The notes beneath the pieces are model-generated. The model made no database searches and had not been told where the DNA came from. It saw only the letters and a program-made list of their open reading frames with translations. 39,484 nucleotides of DNA from Spirochaetaceae bacterium. GTDB lineage: Bacteria > Spirochaetota > Spirochaetia > DSM-2461. This document shows positions 1 to 8,060 of the stretch, piece by piece. Numbering within the stretch: position 1 is the first letter of the stretch; the number at the start of each line of letters is the position of its first letter. A program made the position numbers and the translations under genes. The stretch lies in contig JARGFR010000010.1 in assembly GCA_029210985.1 (NCBI GenBank), forward strand, positions 1 to 39,484, written 5' to 3'.

Positions 1-1116
1 GTCCTGGACATTCAGGCCCGTCAGGCGGACAAGGATGACGACGACCAACCCCAGCAGGTTGGCTGTCCATATCCAGGAAAGCCATACTTCAGACCGGCGG
101 CCGGCCATCCATATCGGAATGATGCCCAGAAGCACGGTGGGCAGAGTGGGACCGATATTGAGATTTGAATACGCTGCGGCATGATCGGTAAAGAACATCA
201 AGAATCCCAGAACTGCACCCGGCATTCCGAATCCCAGGACCACCAATGTGCGGAATATTCGTCCGATGAGCCCTCCTTTTCTCTTCGAATCATCCAACTT
301 TGCTGCAGCAACATATCCGATTGACACCAATATGCCCACAAGGAGCATCCACGGCCACAGGGTGCGGGGTTGAGACGGTACCTGTTCCCGGGTCGACTCT
401 TTGAGAATCATCGGCTCACCGGCCAGGACCCGCGTCCTGCCGTCTGCGCCGCGGTACTCCGTTTTCTGTGCGATATCCGCAACGGCCTGGGGAAGGAACA
501 TCAGTTCCCAGCCGTCGATGGGTTCATCCTGCGCCGGTCCCAGGAGGTAGTGGAGCAGGACTTCCGCCCCGAAAGACTGGTGAGCCCCGGTGCGGGCCAG
601 ATGCCGAAAGCTGACGCCCTGCCATTCGGCGGACTCCTTTTTCAGTTCCCCTCCGGTCACCTCGTTTAAAATATCGCGGATGATGGTGGAGCAGTTGTTT
701 AAAAAATAATCGTAGAGATACTCCCTGTTTTCCGGCAGCATCCATTCCCTCAGTCTTGAATCCAGCAGCTCCAATTCTTCCGGTCCGAGGTTGAGGGGGT
801 AAACGTAAATATCCCGGTCTTCGGTCATGGAATAGGAAAGAAACAAATCAGTTGGAGTTCTCATTCCGAGATAGAGCATTCGACCCATGGCGAAGTCCGA
901 GTAGAAATGGTCCGAGTGAAACGAAAAATTGCCGAAGTCGTAGAAGTCCTCACCGATGGCGATGCCGATATGCCCCCAATATGAATACAACGGATCTCCG
1001 GGACCGACGATTATCAGAGAGGCCTCGGGTGTTTCCAGGGCTTCGATCTGTCCGGATGTCAGTAATAGAACAGCCGTCAGAGCCAGAATTAGACGGTATC
1101 GAAAGCGTAAAATCAC
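1..1116 (-). CDS. DUF4105-type (Lnb N-terminal-like) membrane protein, partial
   Basis: An open reading frame on the minus strand is cut by the window start, so its C-terminus is missing; 372 codons are visible. I place the start at a GTG at 1116, preceded by GGGAG eight bases upstream. The protein begins with a hydrophobic signal-like segment (about residues 8-25). It then shows the DUF4105 hallmarks: PGDPLYSYWGHIGIAIG near residue 37 and NNCSTIIRD near residue 142. This domain is thought to be an extracytoplasmic papain-like or amidase-like domain, whose conserved His and Cys are seen here. After about residue 230 there are several hydrophobic segments, so the C-terminal half is membrane-embedded. 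Exact substrate is unknown. It is transcribed away from the histone-fold gene. Confidence 0.75.
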   Translation of the reverse strand, partial: MILRFRYRLILALTAVLLLTSGQIEALETPEASLIIVGPGDPLYSYWGHIGIAIGEDFYDFGNFSFHSDHFYSDFAMGRMLYLGMRTPTDLFLSYSMTEDRDIYVYPLNLGPEELELLDSRLREWMLPENREYLYDYFLNNCSTIIRDILNEVTGGELKKESAEWQGVSFRHLARTGAHQSFGAEVLLHYLLGPAQDEPIDGWELMFLPQAVADIAQKTEYRGADGRTRVLAGEPMILKESTREQVPSQPRTLWPWMLLVGILVSIGYVAAAKLDDSKRKGGLIGRIFRTLVVLGFGMPGAVLGFLMFFTDHAAAYSNLNIGPTLPTVLLGIIPIWMAGRRSEVWLSWIWTANLLGLVVVILVRLTGLNVQD

Positions 1117-1211
1117 ATTTTATCTCCCAAATTGGCGTGAATTAGGAACAAAAAACGCCAGTTGAATCATCTTATGTGCTCAATAGGGGGGACGGGAAGT
1201 ATCTTCCGCAG

Positions 1212-1217
1212 TATAAT
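1212..1217 (+). promoter_or_regulatory. -10 box upstream of histone-fold gene
   Basis: A perfect TATAAT lies 34 bases before the ATG at 1252, with an AGGAG ribosome site at 1241. No good -35 hexamer is seen at 16-18 bases, so only the -10 element is proposed. Confidence 0.45.
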
Positions 1218-1251
1218 CATACAGAACGACTGTCAACGAAAGGAGCCCACA

Positions 1252-1437
1252 ATGGCTGAAAAAGAAACCTTGGTGGTGGCTTCCAAAGTGAAAGCCTACA
1301 TCAAAACGACCGCTGACATGAAATGCTCGGCTGCCGTCATCGACGTTCTCTCCGACAAGATTCGCGAAATGTGCGATACTGCCGTCGAGAATGCAAAGGC
1401 TGCCAAGCGGAAGACTGTTCAGGACAAGGATTTCTAG
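1252..1437 (+). CDS. Bacterial histone-fold DNA-binding protein
   Basis: A 61-residue protein starting at ATG 1252 after AGGAG; an in-frame upstream ATG at 1162 would add a non-homologous leader without a ribosome site. Visible parts: a short first helix (SKVKAYIK, residues 11-18), a long central helix (about 26-51), then the loop and short helix RKTVQDKDF (53-61). The ending closely resembles the R-K-T-V-x-x-x-D signature of archaeal histones, where Arg and Asp form an intramolecular clamp (here Arg53 and Asp59). Size and arrangement match the minimal single-fold histones known from Bdellovibrio (Bd0055) and Leptospira, which dimerise and bind or compact DNA. Two cysteines (25 and 41) are unusual in so small a protein. 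It is followed by a strong terminator, so it is probably expressed alone. Confidence 0.8.
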   Translation: MAEKETLVVASKVKAYIKTTADMKCSAAVIDVLSDKIREMCDTAVENAKAAKRKTVQDKDF

Positions 1438-1451
1438 GAATCCAAAACAAT

Positions 1452-1474
1452 CCGGGGCCGTTTGACGGTCCCGG
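1452..1474. terminator. Bidirectional rho-independent terminator
   Basis: A 9-bp GC-rich stem with one G-T pair (CCGGGGCCG / CGGTCCCGG) and a TTTGA loop sits 15 bases after the histone stop codon. A T-rich run (1481-1500) follows on the plus strand, and ATTGTTTT follows on the minus strand. It can therefore end both the histone gene and the convergent pentapeptide-repeat gene. Confidence 0.7.
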
Positions 1475-1496
1475 AACTCCGCTTATCTTCTTTTTA

Positions 1497-2177
1497 TTAT
1501 TTAACTCTATTGAATAAGGGTTTTCGTCGACCCAATTTCCGATCCAGACGTTCCCGCTCCGCAATCGCCTTCTTTTCTTCCTGTATACGGCGAAATTCCT
1601 TCAGACGGGATTCCTCATCAAGAGCCTTGAGCCACGGACTGTAATTTACATCCGCCTCACGTTCTATTGACGATGACCGAACTTTCACCCGCACTTTCAT
1701 TTTGGCACCAGATCTTGAAGAACCGGTGAGAGCGGCTCCTTTCAAAGACGCTTTCGAGAGATCGGCGCCGTCGAGATTGGCTCCGGTGAGATCCGCCCCC
1801 GACAATATGACTCCTCGGGCTTTGACATGATTCATGTCGGCGCCTCGGAGGTTTGCATTCGTCAGGTCGGCATGGGCCAGACGTGCGCTGGTGAGGTCGG
1901 CGCCGGCGAGATTGCCTCCCCGTATTCTGGCTTGATTCAGATTCGCCCTGACCATTAAACAATCCGACAGATCGGCGTCCGTCAGATCGGCCCCGTCCAG
2001 CCGAACTTCGCTCAGGGACAATCCCGACAGGTCGGCCCCGGCCAACCGGGCCCGGAACGAAGCGCCGTTCTTTCGGACGAAACTGTTCCACGCGGAGATT
2101 TCGCCTTTTTCAACCGCATCGGTCAGGAGACTCAAATGTCGTGGATTGCCGCGGAAGCGGGCTGTGTCTTTTTGCAT
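1497..2177 (-). CDS. Pentapeptide-repeat protein
   Basis: A 226-residue cytoplasmic protein. Residues about 1-40 form a short leader with the AWNSFVRKNG motif that often precedes pentapeptide domains. Residues about 42-160 are uninterrupted A(D/N)Lxx-type repeats (GADLS, GADLT, ANLRG and similar), predicted to fold as a right-handed quadrilateral beta-helix. The last 65 residues are highly charged (KMKVRVKVR, then an Arg/Lys/Glu-rich helix), unlike the repeat core, and could bind nucleic acid or a partner. Function is unknown; some relatives mimic DNA and protect gyrase, but nothing here proves that. The start codon lies 9 bases from a good -10 box and lacks a ribosome site. Confidence 0.85.
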   Translation of the reverse strand: MQKDTARFRGNPRHLSLLTDAVEKGEISAWNSFVRKNGASFRARLAGADLSGLSLSEVRLDGADLTDADLSDCLMVRANLNQARIRGGNLAGADLTSARLAHADLTNANLRGADMNHVKARGVILSGADLTGANLDGADLSKASLKGAALTGSSRSGAKMKVRVKVRSSSIEREADVNYSPWLKALDEESRLKEFRRIQEEKKAIAERERLDRKLGRRKPLFNRVK

Positions 2178-2186
2178 AGGGAGTCT

Positions 2187-2215
2187 ATCTTATTTGAATG
2201 GTGTCGACTGCTCAA
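2187..2215 (-). promoter_or_regulatory. Promoter of pentapeptide-repeat gene (near-leaderless)
   Basis: On the minus strand TTGAGC (2210-2215), a 17-base spacer and TAAGAT (2187-2192) form a good sigma-70-type promoter. Only 9 bases separate the -10 box from the ATG at 2177, so the transcript would have a leader of a few bases at most. No Shine-Dalgarno sequence is present in those bases. Confidence 0.5.
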
Positions 2216-2229
2216 TAAGCCGGCGAACC

Positions 2230-2793
2230 CTATTCCCAGCCGATGTTCATACGAATCCGGGAGAGTTCCACATCTTTTCGGATTTCTTCCGGGAGTTCGA
2301 ATTCTGTGAGTCGATCCAGAATCCTGGTGCGTTCTTCCTGGGCGCCGGAATCCCGAAAGGCGTAATTGAGGGCATACAGTGTCCGATAGTCGCCTGGGGC
2401 TAATCTCATGGATCGCTGCAGCAGCTGCAGACCTTCCTCCCGGCGTCCCTCCATCCCGTGGAGAATCCCCAGGTTCCTGAGGGAAGACGGATTGTCGGGC
2501 ATCAGATCGAGAGACTTGACCAGACAGACCCGCGCCCGCTCAAAATCACCGGTTCGGAACGTTGCGCATCCAAGGGCTTCCCACGCATACGGGTTGGTCT
2601 GATCGTTGCGAATATAGTGATCCAAGGCACGAATCGCCTTGGTGTTCTCACCGGTTTCGGTATAGGCGATCCCGATATCGCATATGGCCCTCAGATCTTC
2701 CGGGTCATCCGATAAAATCTCCGATAGCAAAACTTTGGCTTTCTGGAAAGCACCTTCGCGCATAAGGTGTTCGGCTTGGTCGACAGTCGACAT
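2230..2793 (-). CDS. TPR-repeat protein
   Basis: A 187-residue soluble protein made of about four to five tetratricopeptide repeats (for example AICDIGIAYTETGENTKAIRAL, split across positions 55-76, and later units with the A-L-x-x-L-G pattern). No signal peptide or membrane segment is seen. TPR domains act as protein-protein scaffolds, so this is probably an adaptor. GGGGGAGC stands a few bases before the ATG at 2793, which supports that start. It lies 52 bases upstream of the pentapeptide-repeat gene on the same strand, but that gene has its own promoter in the gap. Its partner is not identifiable. Confidence 0.85.
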   Translation of the reverse strand: MSTVDQAEHLMREGAFQKAKVLLSEILSDDPEDLRAICDIGIAYTETGENTKAIRALDHYIRNDQTNPYAWEALGCATFRTGDFERARVCLVKSLDLMPDNPSSLRNLGILHGMEGRREEGLQLLQRSMRLAPGDYRTLYALNYAFRDSGAQEERTRILDRLTEFELPEEIRKDVELSRIRMNIGWE

Positions 2794-2896
2794 TCATGCT
2801 CCCCCTGCGTACCTTATCGGCGGATTTTCGATATGACTGTACAACTTGGAGATGAAGGGGGCATGAAGGATAGGTGTTGCTCGCATCCTGTTATCG

Positions 2897-2945
2897 GGGA
2901 GTACCAATGTAAATCTTGTCCACTACTCCCATGGCCTGATATACT
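2897..2945 (+). promoter_or_regulatory. Cyclase promoter with overlapping inverted repeat
   Basis: TTGTCC (2916-2921), 18 bases, then TATACT (2940-2945) preceded by TG at the extended -10 position. A perfect 7-bp inverted repeat, GGGAGTA (2897-2903) and TACTCCC (2924-2930), brackets the -35 hexamer and could be an operator. The 190-base gap 2794-2983 otherwise holds nothing I recognise. Confidence 0.5.
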
Positions 2946-2983
2946 GGGCACGATTTCGGTGCAGGGCATCTTCGGAGGATTGC

Positions 2984-3916
2984 ATGTTAAATTTAGACCC
3001 CGCCATGAAAAACCTGCTGATTGAAACCATCGGTGGGAGTCTGGTGGCGGATCAGGTCGAAGCCTTGGGACAGATGCTCATCCCAGACCTCAATATTCAC
3101 GACCTGAGCGGTAAAAGGCGTAATTTTACCCTGTCTCCCCGGATGGCCGCTCAAGTGCTCACAGAACATATGATTGAGCGCAAACAGCTGGGGGATTTCA
3201 TTAAACTCCTGGTGGAAATGGACGAAGCGGTTATTCTGGGCAAAGAAATCCGGATTGAAGGCCTGGAGTACTTCCTTCAGCAGCTCACCGAGACGGGACT
3301 CGTGTACGATGCCAAAAAGCGCAAGGTGGTTCCACTCAAGGAAGACCTCAGCACCAGACCCGATTGGGGCTCACTGAAGAACGGACGGAGCTACGACGTC
3401 ACTGTCGCAAGCATGGATATTGTCGGCAGTTCCGATCTGGTGAAGAAGTACGGAAGGAAGACGATGGAGAAATTCTACTCTTTCTTCTGGTCTGCCCTGG
3501 GGGAACGTTTGTCCTTCTACAACGGTCGTATCTGGTCTTGGGCCGGCGACGGCGGTATTCTGGCCTTCACGTTCAAGCAGCACCGTATTCGAGCGGCCCG
3601 TTTTGCCTTGGAAATGCAGCGTGTGATGCCTCTGGTGAACTCCCACTCCAGAAACCCCATAGATGATGAAGTTGCCATCCGAATCGGTATGCACAGCGGC
3701 AAGGTTTCATTCATGTCCGATACCGGCAAGATGATATCCGACGTCATCAATGTGGCTGCACATCTGGAAAAAAAGGGCACGGAACCGGGATTCGTTTCCA
3801 TCACCGAGTCCATCTGGAAACCCCTGCCCCAGAAGCTCCAGGAATTGTTCGATCCGGTGGGTGATTTCGAAGGTCAGTTGAAGTTCAGCTCACCTCAACG
3901 CCTCGATCTCATCTGA
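2984..3916 (+). CDS. Class III adenylate/guanylate cyclase-family protein (divergent catalytic residues)
   Basis: A 310-residue soluble protein, with GGAGG before the ATG. Residues 1-125 are a helical domain that I do not recognise and which may be regulatory. Residues about 137-270 are a class III nucleotide cyclase domain. The two metal-binding aspartates are present (Asp145 in MDIVGSSD, Asp189 in WAGDGG), followed by RIGMHSG and DVINVAAH. The transition-state Asn is kept (Asn256), but the Arg four residues later is His260. The usual base-selecting Lys before the GDG motif is Ser185. Activity and product are thus uncertain; it could be an altered cyclase or a nucleotide-binding regulator. 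It stands alone on its strand between the TPR gene and a small outer-membrane protein gene. Confidence 0.8.
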   Translation: MLNLDPAMKNLLIETIGGSLVADQVEALGQMLIPDLNIHDLSGKRRNFTLSPRMAAQVLTEHMIERKQLGDFIKLLVEMDEAVILGKEIRIEGLEYFLQQLTETGLVYDAKKRKVVPLKEDLSTRPDWGSLKNGRSYDVTVASMDIVGSSDLVKKYGRKTMEKFYSFFWSALGERLSFYNGRIWSWAGDGGILAFTFKQHRIRAARFALEMQRVMPLVNSHSRNPIDDEVAIRIGMHSGKVSFMSDTGKMISDVINVAAHLEKKGTEPGFVSITESIWKPLPQKLQELFDPVGDFEGQLKFSSPQRLDLI

Positions 3917-3993
3917 GAGAACGCTGAAATCCTCGAGAAACGGTGTACATTGGTTGGACGGATGCGCCGATCCTAAAGATATGGGAGGCCGCC

Positions 3994-4590
3994 ATGAGGC
4001 GTCAGTTCTTTCTCGCTGCGATATTGATACTCATCCTCGTTCCCTGCACGATCTATGCCGCCGAGGGATTGTTTCAGATTAATACAGTATTTCAGAGGGC
4101 AACATTTCCCATGTTCGGCACCGGCGGTAAAGATATCATTCGTTACTCCGCTGCGGGAATCAACCTGAAGAGTGCCCGGGGTGAAGGCATACACGGCGTC
4201 ATCGACTTGTCTCTGCTTTTTCCCCATAAACTCGAGGAAAAATCATATCCCGCCACGACATTTTCAGCAAAAACCCTGAGCGGTCTGCCTCTGGCATTGG
4301 ACGGGACAATCGGGCTCGGATACGAGTTGGATCTGGACCCTATGGCCTTTTTTCTCTCCGCTGGATTTCACACCGGTGCTTTGGTGGAAGGCGGCAGTTA
4401 TCTGGCCTCCTTCGGTGTTGGAATTGACCTCCAGAACTATGTGCGTCTCAACGAGGTTCTCACCGCTCAGATCGGGCTGAAGTTCGCCGTGGATTTTACC
4501 GGTCTTCAAACCTTCGTGTCGGGTTCAAACCAATTCGCCGGTTTTCCTCTGTCCGGGGGAATCTACACCGGTTTGGGCATTAATTACTGA
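3994..4590 (+). CDS. Small outer-membrane beta-barrel-like protein
   Basis: A 198-residue protein. I chose ATG 3994 because GGGAGG lies just upstream and it yields a clean signal peptide (MRRQFF, hydrophobic stretch, cleavage probably after IYA near residue 22); an in-frame ATG at 3943 would bury the signal. The mature part has alternating hydrophobic/polar beta strands, many glycines, and ends in an aromatic residue (GLGINY), as outer-membrane barrel proteins often do. No specific family is recognised. Its last 11 bases overlap the convergent diguanylate cyclase gene. It may be co-transcribed with the upstream cyclase gene, since the 77-base gap lacks a visible terminator. Confidence 0.7.
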   Translation: MRRQFFLAAILILILVPCTIYAAEGLFQINTVFQRATFPMFGTGGKDIIRYSAAGINLKSARGEGIHGVIDLSLLFPHKLEEKSYPATTFSAKTLSGLPLALDGTIGLGYELDLDPMAFFLSAGFHTGALVEGGSYLASFGVGIDLQNYVRLNEVLTAQIGLKFAVDFTGLQTFVSGSNQFAGFPLSGGIYTGLGINY

Positions 4591-6091
4591 CAACTCGATT
4601 CCGTCCTGTCTGTTTCGCGCGGTAAAGCGCTTCATCCGCCGACCTTAACAGCTCTTCTTTGGTCATACGGTTGTTTGAATCGGCTGTGGCCACGCCGAAG
4701 CTGGCGGTCACTTTCCCTTCCCGGGGATTGGCAGAATGTTCGATATTCAGGTTTTCTATCGCGATCCTGATCCGCTCGGCGACGAGTGCCGCGCCTTCGG
4801 CATCGGTTTCCGACAATATCAGGGCAAACTCTTCTCCTCCGTAACGAAACGGGAGGTCCCCCGGACGCAGAGCCGCACTGCCGCATGCCTGAGCCACCAA
4901 CCGAAGGCATTCGTCGCCTTCCTGATGGCCATAGGTGTCGTTATAGGCTTTGAAATCATCGATATCCACCATCACCAGGGACAATGATTCCTGTTCTCTA
5001 TGAGACCGATTCCATTCGTTGCCCAGATTTTCGTCAAATCGCCGGCGATTCAGGAGTCCGGTGAGTCCGTCGCGGATGGCCTGTTCTTCCAGCGACCGGG
5101 TCTTCGATCGAACCTCACCCGACATGCGGATGAAACTTTTGGCCAATATTCCCAGCTCGTCCTGTCTTTCGGTGAGGACTCCGAAATCCGGAAGTCTCAA
5201 GCCGTCCCATTCATTGATACCGGTAATGAGCCGCATCATGGGCCGGGAGACACGTCGGATTGACCATATCAGAACCGCGATGAGAACCAGGATGAACAAT
5301 GCCGCATTCATTGCGACGATCCGGCAGAATCCTGCACTGCCGACATCCTCTATGAAGGATGGACTCTCCAAACTGATTGTCAGTCCCCTTGAATCGCGTC
5401 CCGGTGAAATGAATGTGGTGGATACGACTCCGGCGGCGGTCCGGTCAATCAGAATGGTGTTCGGAGACACCTTCTCAAAGATGATTCGGCCATCCTTATC
5501 CATTGCCGATATATCTGATACCTCTTGTTCCTCGGTGATGCTCAAACGAATTGTCGAACCGTCAGGGGACGAGTCCCCGGTCCTTAAGCGATATCCGATC
5601 CGACGGGCGATGATGACGTTCCCGATGACGGCGGTATAGATATCGTTCCCGTCTTCAAGGCTCAGAAACGTCCAAGGTACGGCAGTCTTCGATGCAGGAA
5701 GAATCCCCAGGTTCTCCGGCAGCTCAACGATTTGACCGTTCTCCCTCAACCGGCCAGAGGAAAGTCGGGGATTCTGTTTTTCCGTGGGAAGGGCAAGTAT
5801 ATCGATTTCAAAGGCATTCATCAGATCGGCGACGGCAGCGTCGGAGATGAGTTGATTTTCCCTCATCATCGTCGCGGAGAAGCCCTGTGAAATCACACGT
5901 AGAGAATCCAGTTCTCCTTCGATGATATCAAGAACACCGTCATGCCGATTCATCGCGGCGGCTGCGTCTATTTTTTTCAGAGTGGGCTGCATCACCACGA
6001 TGTCCAGTACCGTGATAACCAGGAAATACAGGATGCCCACCGAGAAAAAGACACCCAGGAGACGGAACACGAGAGATTTTCCTTTTTTCAC
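4580..6091 (-). CDS. Membrane-anchored diguanylate cyclase (CHASE4-like sensor, HAMP, GGDEF)
   Basis: About 503 residues from a GTG at 6091; the frame stays open further upstream but only through the end of ilvD. Order: cytoplasmic tip, transmembrane helix (about 10-30), a periplasmic sensor domain of roughly 240 residues resembling CHASE4, a second transmembrane helix, a HAMP linker, and a C-terminal GGDEF domain. The active-site loop is GGEEF. An RPGD sequence five residues before it is a good allosteric I-site (RxxD). The enzyme should therefore make c-di-GMP from two GTP and be product-inhibited. TATACT lies six bases before the GTG, so it may have its own leaderless transcript, though it also follows ilvD by only 29 bases. 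An alternative GTG at 6070 has AAGGA upstream. Confidence 0.88.
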   Translation of the reverse strand: MKKGKSLVFRLLGVFFSVGILYFLVITVLDIVVMQPTLKKIDAAAAMNRHDGVLDIIEGELDSLRVISQGFSATMMRENQLISDAAVADLMNAFEIDILALPTEKQNPRLSSGRLRENGQIVELPENLGILPASKTAVPWTFLSLEDGNDIYTAVIGNVIIARRIGYRLRTGDSSPDGSTIRLSITEEQEVSDISAMDKDGRIIFEKVSPNTILIDRTAAGVVSTTFISPGRDSRGLTISLESPSFIEDVGSAGFCRIVAMNAALFILVLIAVLIWSIRRVSRPMMRLITGINEWDGLRLPDFGVLTERQDELGILAKSFIRMSGEVRSKTRSLEEQAIRDGLTGLLNRRRFDENLGNEWNRSHREQESLSLVMVDIDDFKAYNDTYGHQEGDECLRLVAQACGSAALRPGDLPFRYGGEEFALILSETDAEGAALVAERIRIAIENLNIEHSANPREGKVTASFGVATADSNNRMTKEELLRSADEALYRAKQTGRNRVVSN

Positions 6092-6097
6092 CCTACA

Positions 6098-6103
6098 AGT
6101 ATA
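6098..6103 (-). promoter_or_regulatory. -10 box abutting diguanylate cyclase start
   Basis: TATACT on the minus strand is followed by six bases and then the proposed GTG start at 6091. No clear -35 element is seen. It belongs to the set of very short promoter-to-start distances in this window. Confidence 0.3.
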
Positions 6104-6120
6104 GGATAACGGACTTCGAA

Positions 6121-7956
6121 TTACTCGTCGGGGAGCATTCTCACGGCGCCCTTGTCGGCACTGGATGCCATCAGGGCGTAGGCCTTCAAGGCGTCGCTGA
6201 CGGTTCTCTGTCGGTCGGGTTTCCACGCCTTCGACCCTTTCGCGTCCTCTTCCTTCCGACGAGATTCAAGTTCACCGGGATCGAGACGGACGTTCAGGCT
6301 GCGATTCGGGATATCGATGTCGATAATATCGCCGTTTCTCACCAGACCGATTCCCCCTTTCGCGGCTGCTTCAGGAGACGCATGCCCAATGGAAAGACCG
6401 GATGTTCCCCCGGAAAAACGGCCGTCGGTGAGCAAAGCGCATTCCTTGCCGAGCTTCATGGATTTCAGGTAGCTGGTGGGGTAGAGCATCTCCTGCATAC
6501 CCGGCCCGCCTTTCGGACCCTCATAACGGATCACCACCACATCGCCGGGGACAATTTTACCGGCGAGGATGGCTTCCACCGATGCGTCCTGGGAGTCGAA
6601 TACTTTGGCAACACCCGAGAACTTGAGAATCGAATCGTCGACTCCGGCGGTCTTCACCACGGCTCCATCCACGGCCAGATTGCCGGTTAGGACGGCGAGT
6701 CCGCCATCCTTGGAATAGGCGCAATCCACGCTGCGTATGCATCCCTTGGCACGGTCCAGGTCATGTTCTTTGTAGCGGCTTGCCTGGCCGCCCATCTGGA
6801 CTGTTCGTACACCGCCGGGGGCCGCCAGGTACAGCTCCTTCGCGCGGTCGGTCGGGGCTTCCCCGGCGATGTCCCATAAGGCGAGAGCCTTGGCCAGGTT
6901 TGGTGCGTCAATTCTGGAAACCGAGGTGTCCAGGAGATCGGCCCGGGCCAATTCTCCCAGAATCCCCATGATGCCCCCGGCCCTATGGACGTCCTCGATG
7001 TGATATTTCGGTGAATTGGGCGCGACCTTGGAAAGGCAGGGTACGTTCCGGCTGAGCTCGTTGATGTCCTTCAAGTTGAAATCCACATCACCGGAACGGG
7101 CGGCGGCCAGAATGTGCAGGATTGTGTTCGTCGATCCCCCCATGGCGATATCCAACGCCATCGCGTTGGAAAAGGCCGCTTTCGTGGCGATGGAACGGGG
7201 CAGGACCGAATTGTCTTCCTTTGTGTAGTACCGGTCTGCCAACTCGACGATGACATCGGCGGCTCTGTCGAAAAGATTAGCCCTTTCGGCATGGGTGGCC
7301 AGGATGGTTCCGTTTCCAGGAAGCCCCAATCCCAACGCTTCCACCAGACAGTTCATGGAATTGGCGGTAAACATACCGCTGCATGAACCGCAGGTCGGGC
7401 AGGCCAGATTCTCGACTTCGGCGAGTTCTTCATCATCAACGGATTTGTCCCCGGCCATGATCATGACATCGATGAGGTCCAGATTCTTGTCTTTACCCTG
7501 TCCGGCCTCCATCGGACCGCCGGAAACGAAGACGGTGGGAATATTCAGTCTCATGGCGGCAATGAGCATCCCGGGGGTGATTTTATCGCAGTTCGACACG
7601 CATACAAGGGCGTCGGCGCAATGGGCGTTCACCATATATTCGACACTGTCGGCAATGATTTCTCTGGAAGGCAGGGAGTAGAGCATGCCGCCATGACCCA
7701 TCGCGATGCCGTCGTCCACGGCAATCGTGTTGAACTCGGCGGCGAAGTCGCCGGACTCCTCAATCCTCTTCTTGATGCGCTGTCCCACATCATGAAGGTG
7801 GACATGTCCGGGGACAAATTGAGTAAATGAGTTGGCAATGGCAATGACGGGTTTGGACATCTGCGCGTCGGTCATTCCGTTTGCCTTCCACAAAGACCTT
7901 GCGCCCGCCATCAATCGCCCGTGTCGGCTTACAGCGCTTCTCAGTGTTCTTGCCAT
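6121..7956 (-). CDS. ilvD: Dihydroxy-acid dehydratase
   Basis: A 611-residue protein of normal family length. It dehydrates 2,3-dihydroxy-isovalerate and 2,3-dihydroxy-3-methylvalerate to the 2-keto acids, the third common step of valine and isoleucine synthesis. Clear signatures are [13 protein letters not shown] near residue 42, SNCDKITPG (Cys123), [18 protein letters not shown] near residue 190, and the C-terminal [13 protein letters not shown]. The Cys ligands hold an Fe-S cluster. The N-terminus resembles the E. coli-type enzyme, which carries an oxygen-sensitive [4Fe-4S] cluster. Start: ATG 7956 with AGGAG upstream. No other ilv genes are in the window, so it stands apart from the rest of the pathway. 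Confidence 0.97.
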   Translation of the reverse strand: MARTLRSAVSRHGRLMAGARSLWKANGMTDAQMSKPVIAIANSFTQFVPGHVHLHDVGQRIKKRIEESGDFAAEFNTIAVDDGIAMGHGGMLYSLPSREIIADSVEYMVNAHCADALVCVSNCDKITPGMLIAAMRLNIPTVFVSGGPMEAGQGKDKNLDLIDVMIMAGDKSVDDEELAEVENLACPTCGSCSGMFTANSMNCLVEALGLGLPGNGTILATHAERANLFDRAADVIVELADRYYTKEDNSVLPRSIATKAAFSNAMALDIAMGGSTNTILHILAAARSGDVDFNLKDINELSRNVPCLSKVAPNSPKYHIEDVHRAGGIMGILGELARADLLDTSVSRIDAPNLAKALALWDIAGEAPTDRAKELYLAAPGGVRTVQMGGQASRYKEHDLDRAKGCIRSVDCAYSKDGGLAVLTGNLAVDGAVVKTAGVDDSILKFSGVAKVFDSQDASVEAILAGKIVPGDVVVIRYEGPKGGPGMQEMLYPTSYLKSMKLGKECALLTDGRFSGGTSGLSIGHASPEAAAKGGIGLVRNGDIIDIDIPNRSLNVRLDPGELESRRKEEDAKGSKAWKPDRQRTVSDALKAYALMASSADKGAVRMLPDE

Positions 7957-7989
7957 TTCGAATCTCCTCGCGGTGTCATGCTTCCCGGC

Positions 7990-7995
7990 AGTATA
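7990..7995 (-). promoter_or_regulatory. -10 box of ilvD
   Basis: TATACT on the minus strand lies 33 bases before the ilvD ATG, with an AGGAG ribosome site between. A weak TGGAAA at 8014-8019 could be the -35 element. The 104-base divergent region 7957-8060 also holds the promoter of the ROK gene. Confidence 0.4.
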
Positions 7996-8022
7996 TAGTC
8001 AGCGAGGTGTCTTTTTCCAGAG

Positions 8023-8051
8023 TTGACCTGCCGCAATAGATTGCGTAGGAT
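8023..8051 (+). promoter_or_regulatory. Promoter of ROK-cellobiose phosphorylase operon (near-leaderless)
   Basis: TTGACC (8023-8028), a 17-base spacer and TAGGAT (8046-8051) make a strong sigma-70-type promoter. Only nine bases separate it from the ATG at 8061, so the RNA would begin at or within about three bases of the start codon. Confidence 0.6.
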
Positions 8052-8060
8052 AGGTGCACG

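Noticed and set aside
6092-6226. Extension of the diguanylate cyclase frame into ilvD
   Set aside because: The added residues are charged shadow sequence and would precede the natural membrane helix; GTG 6091 is a better start.
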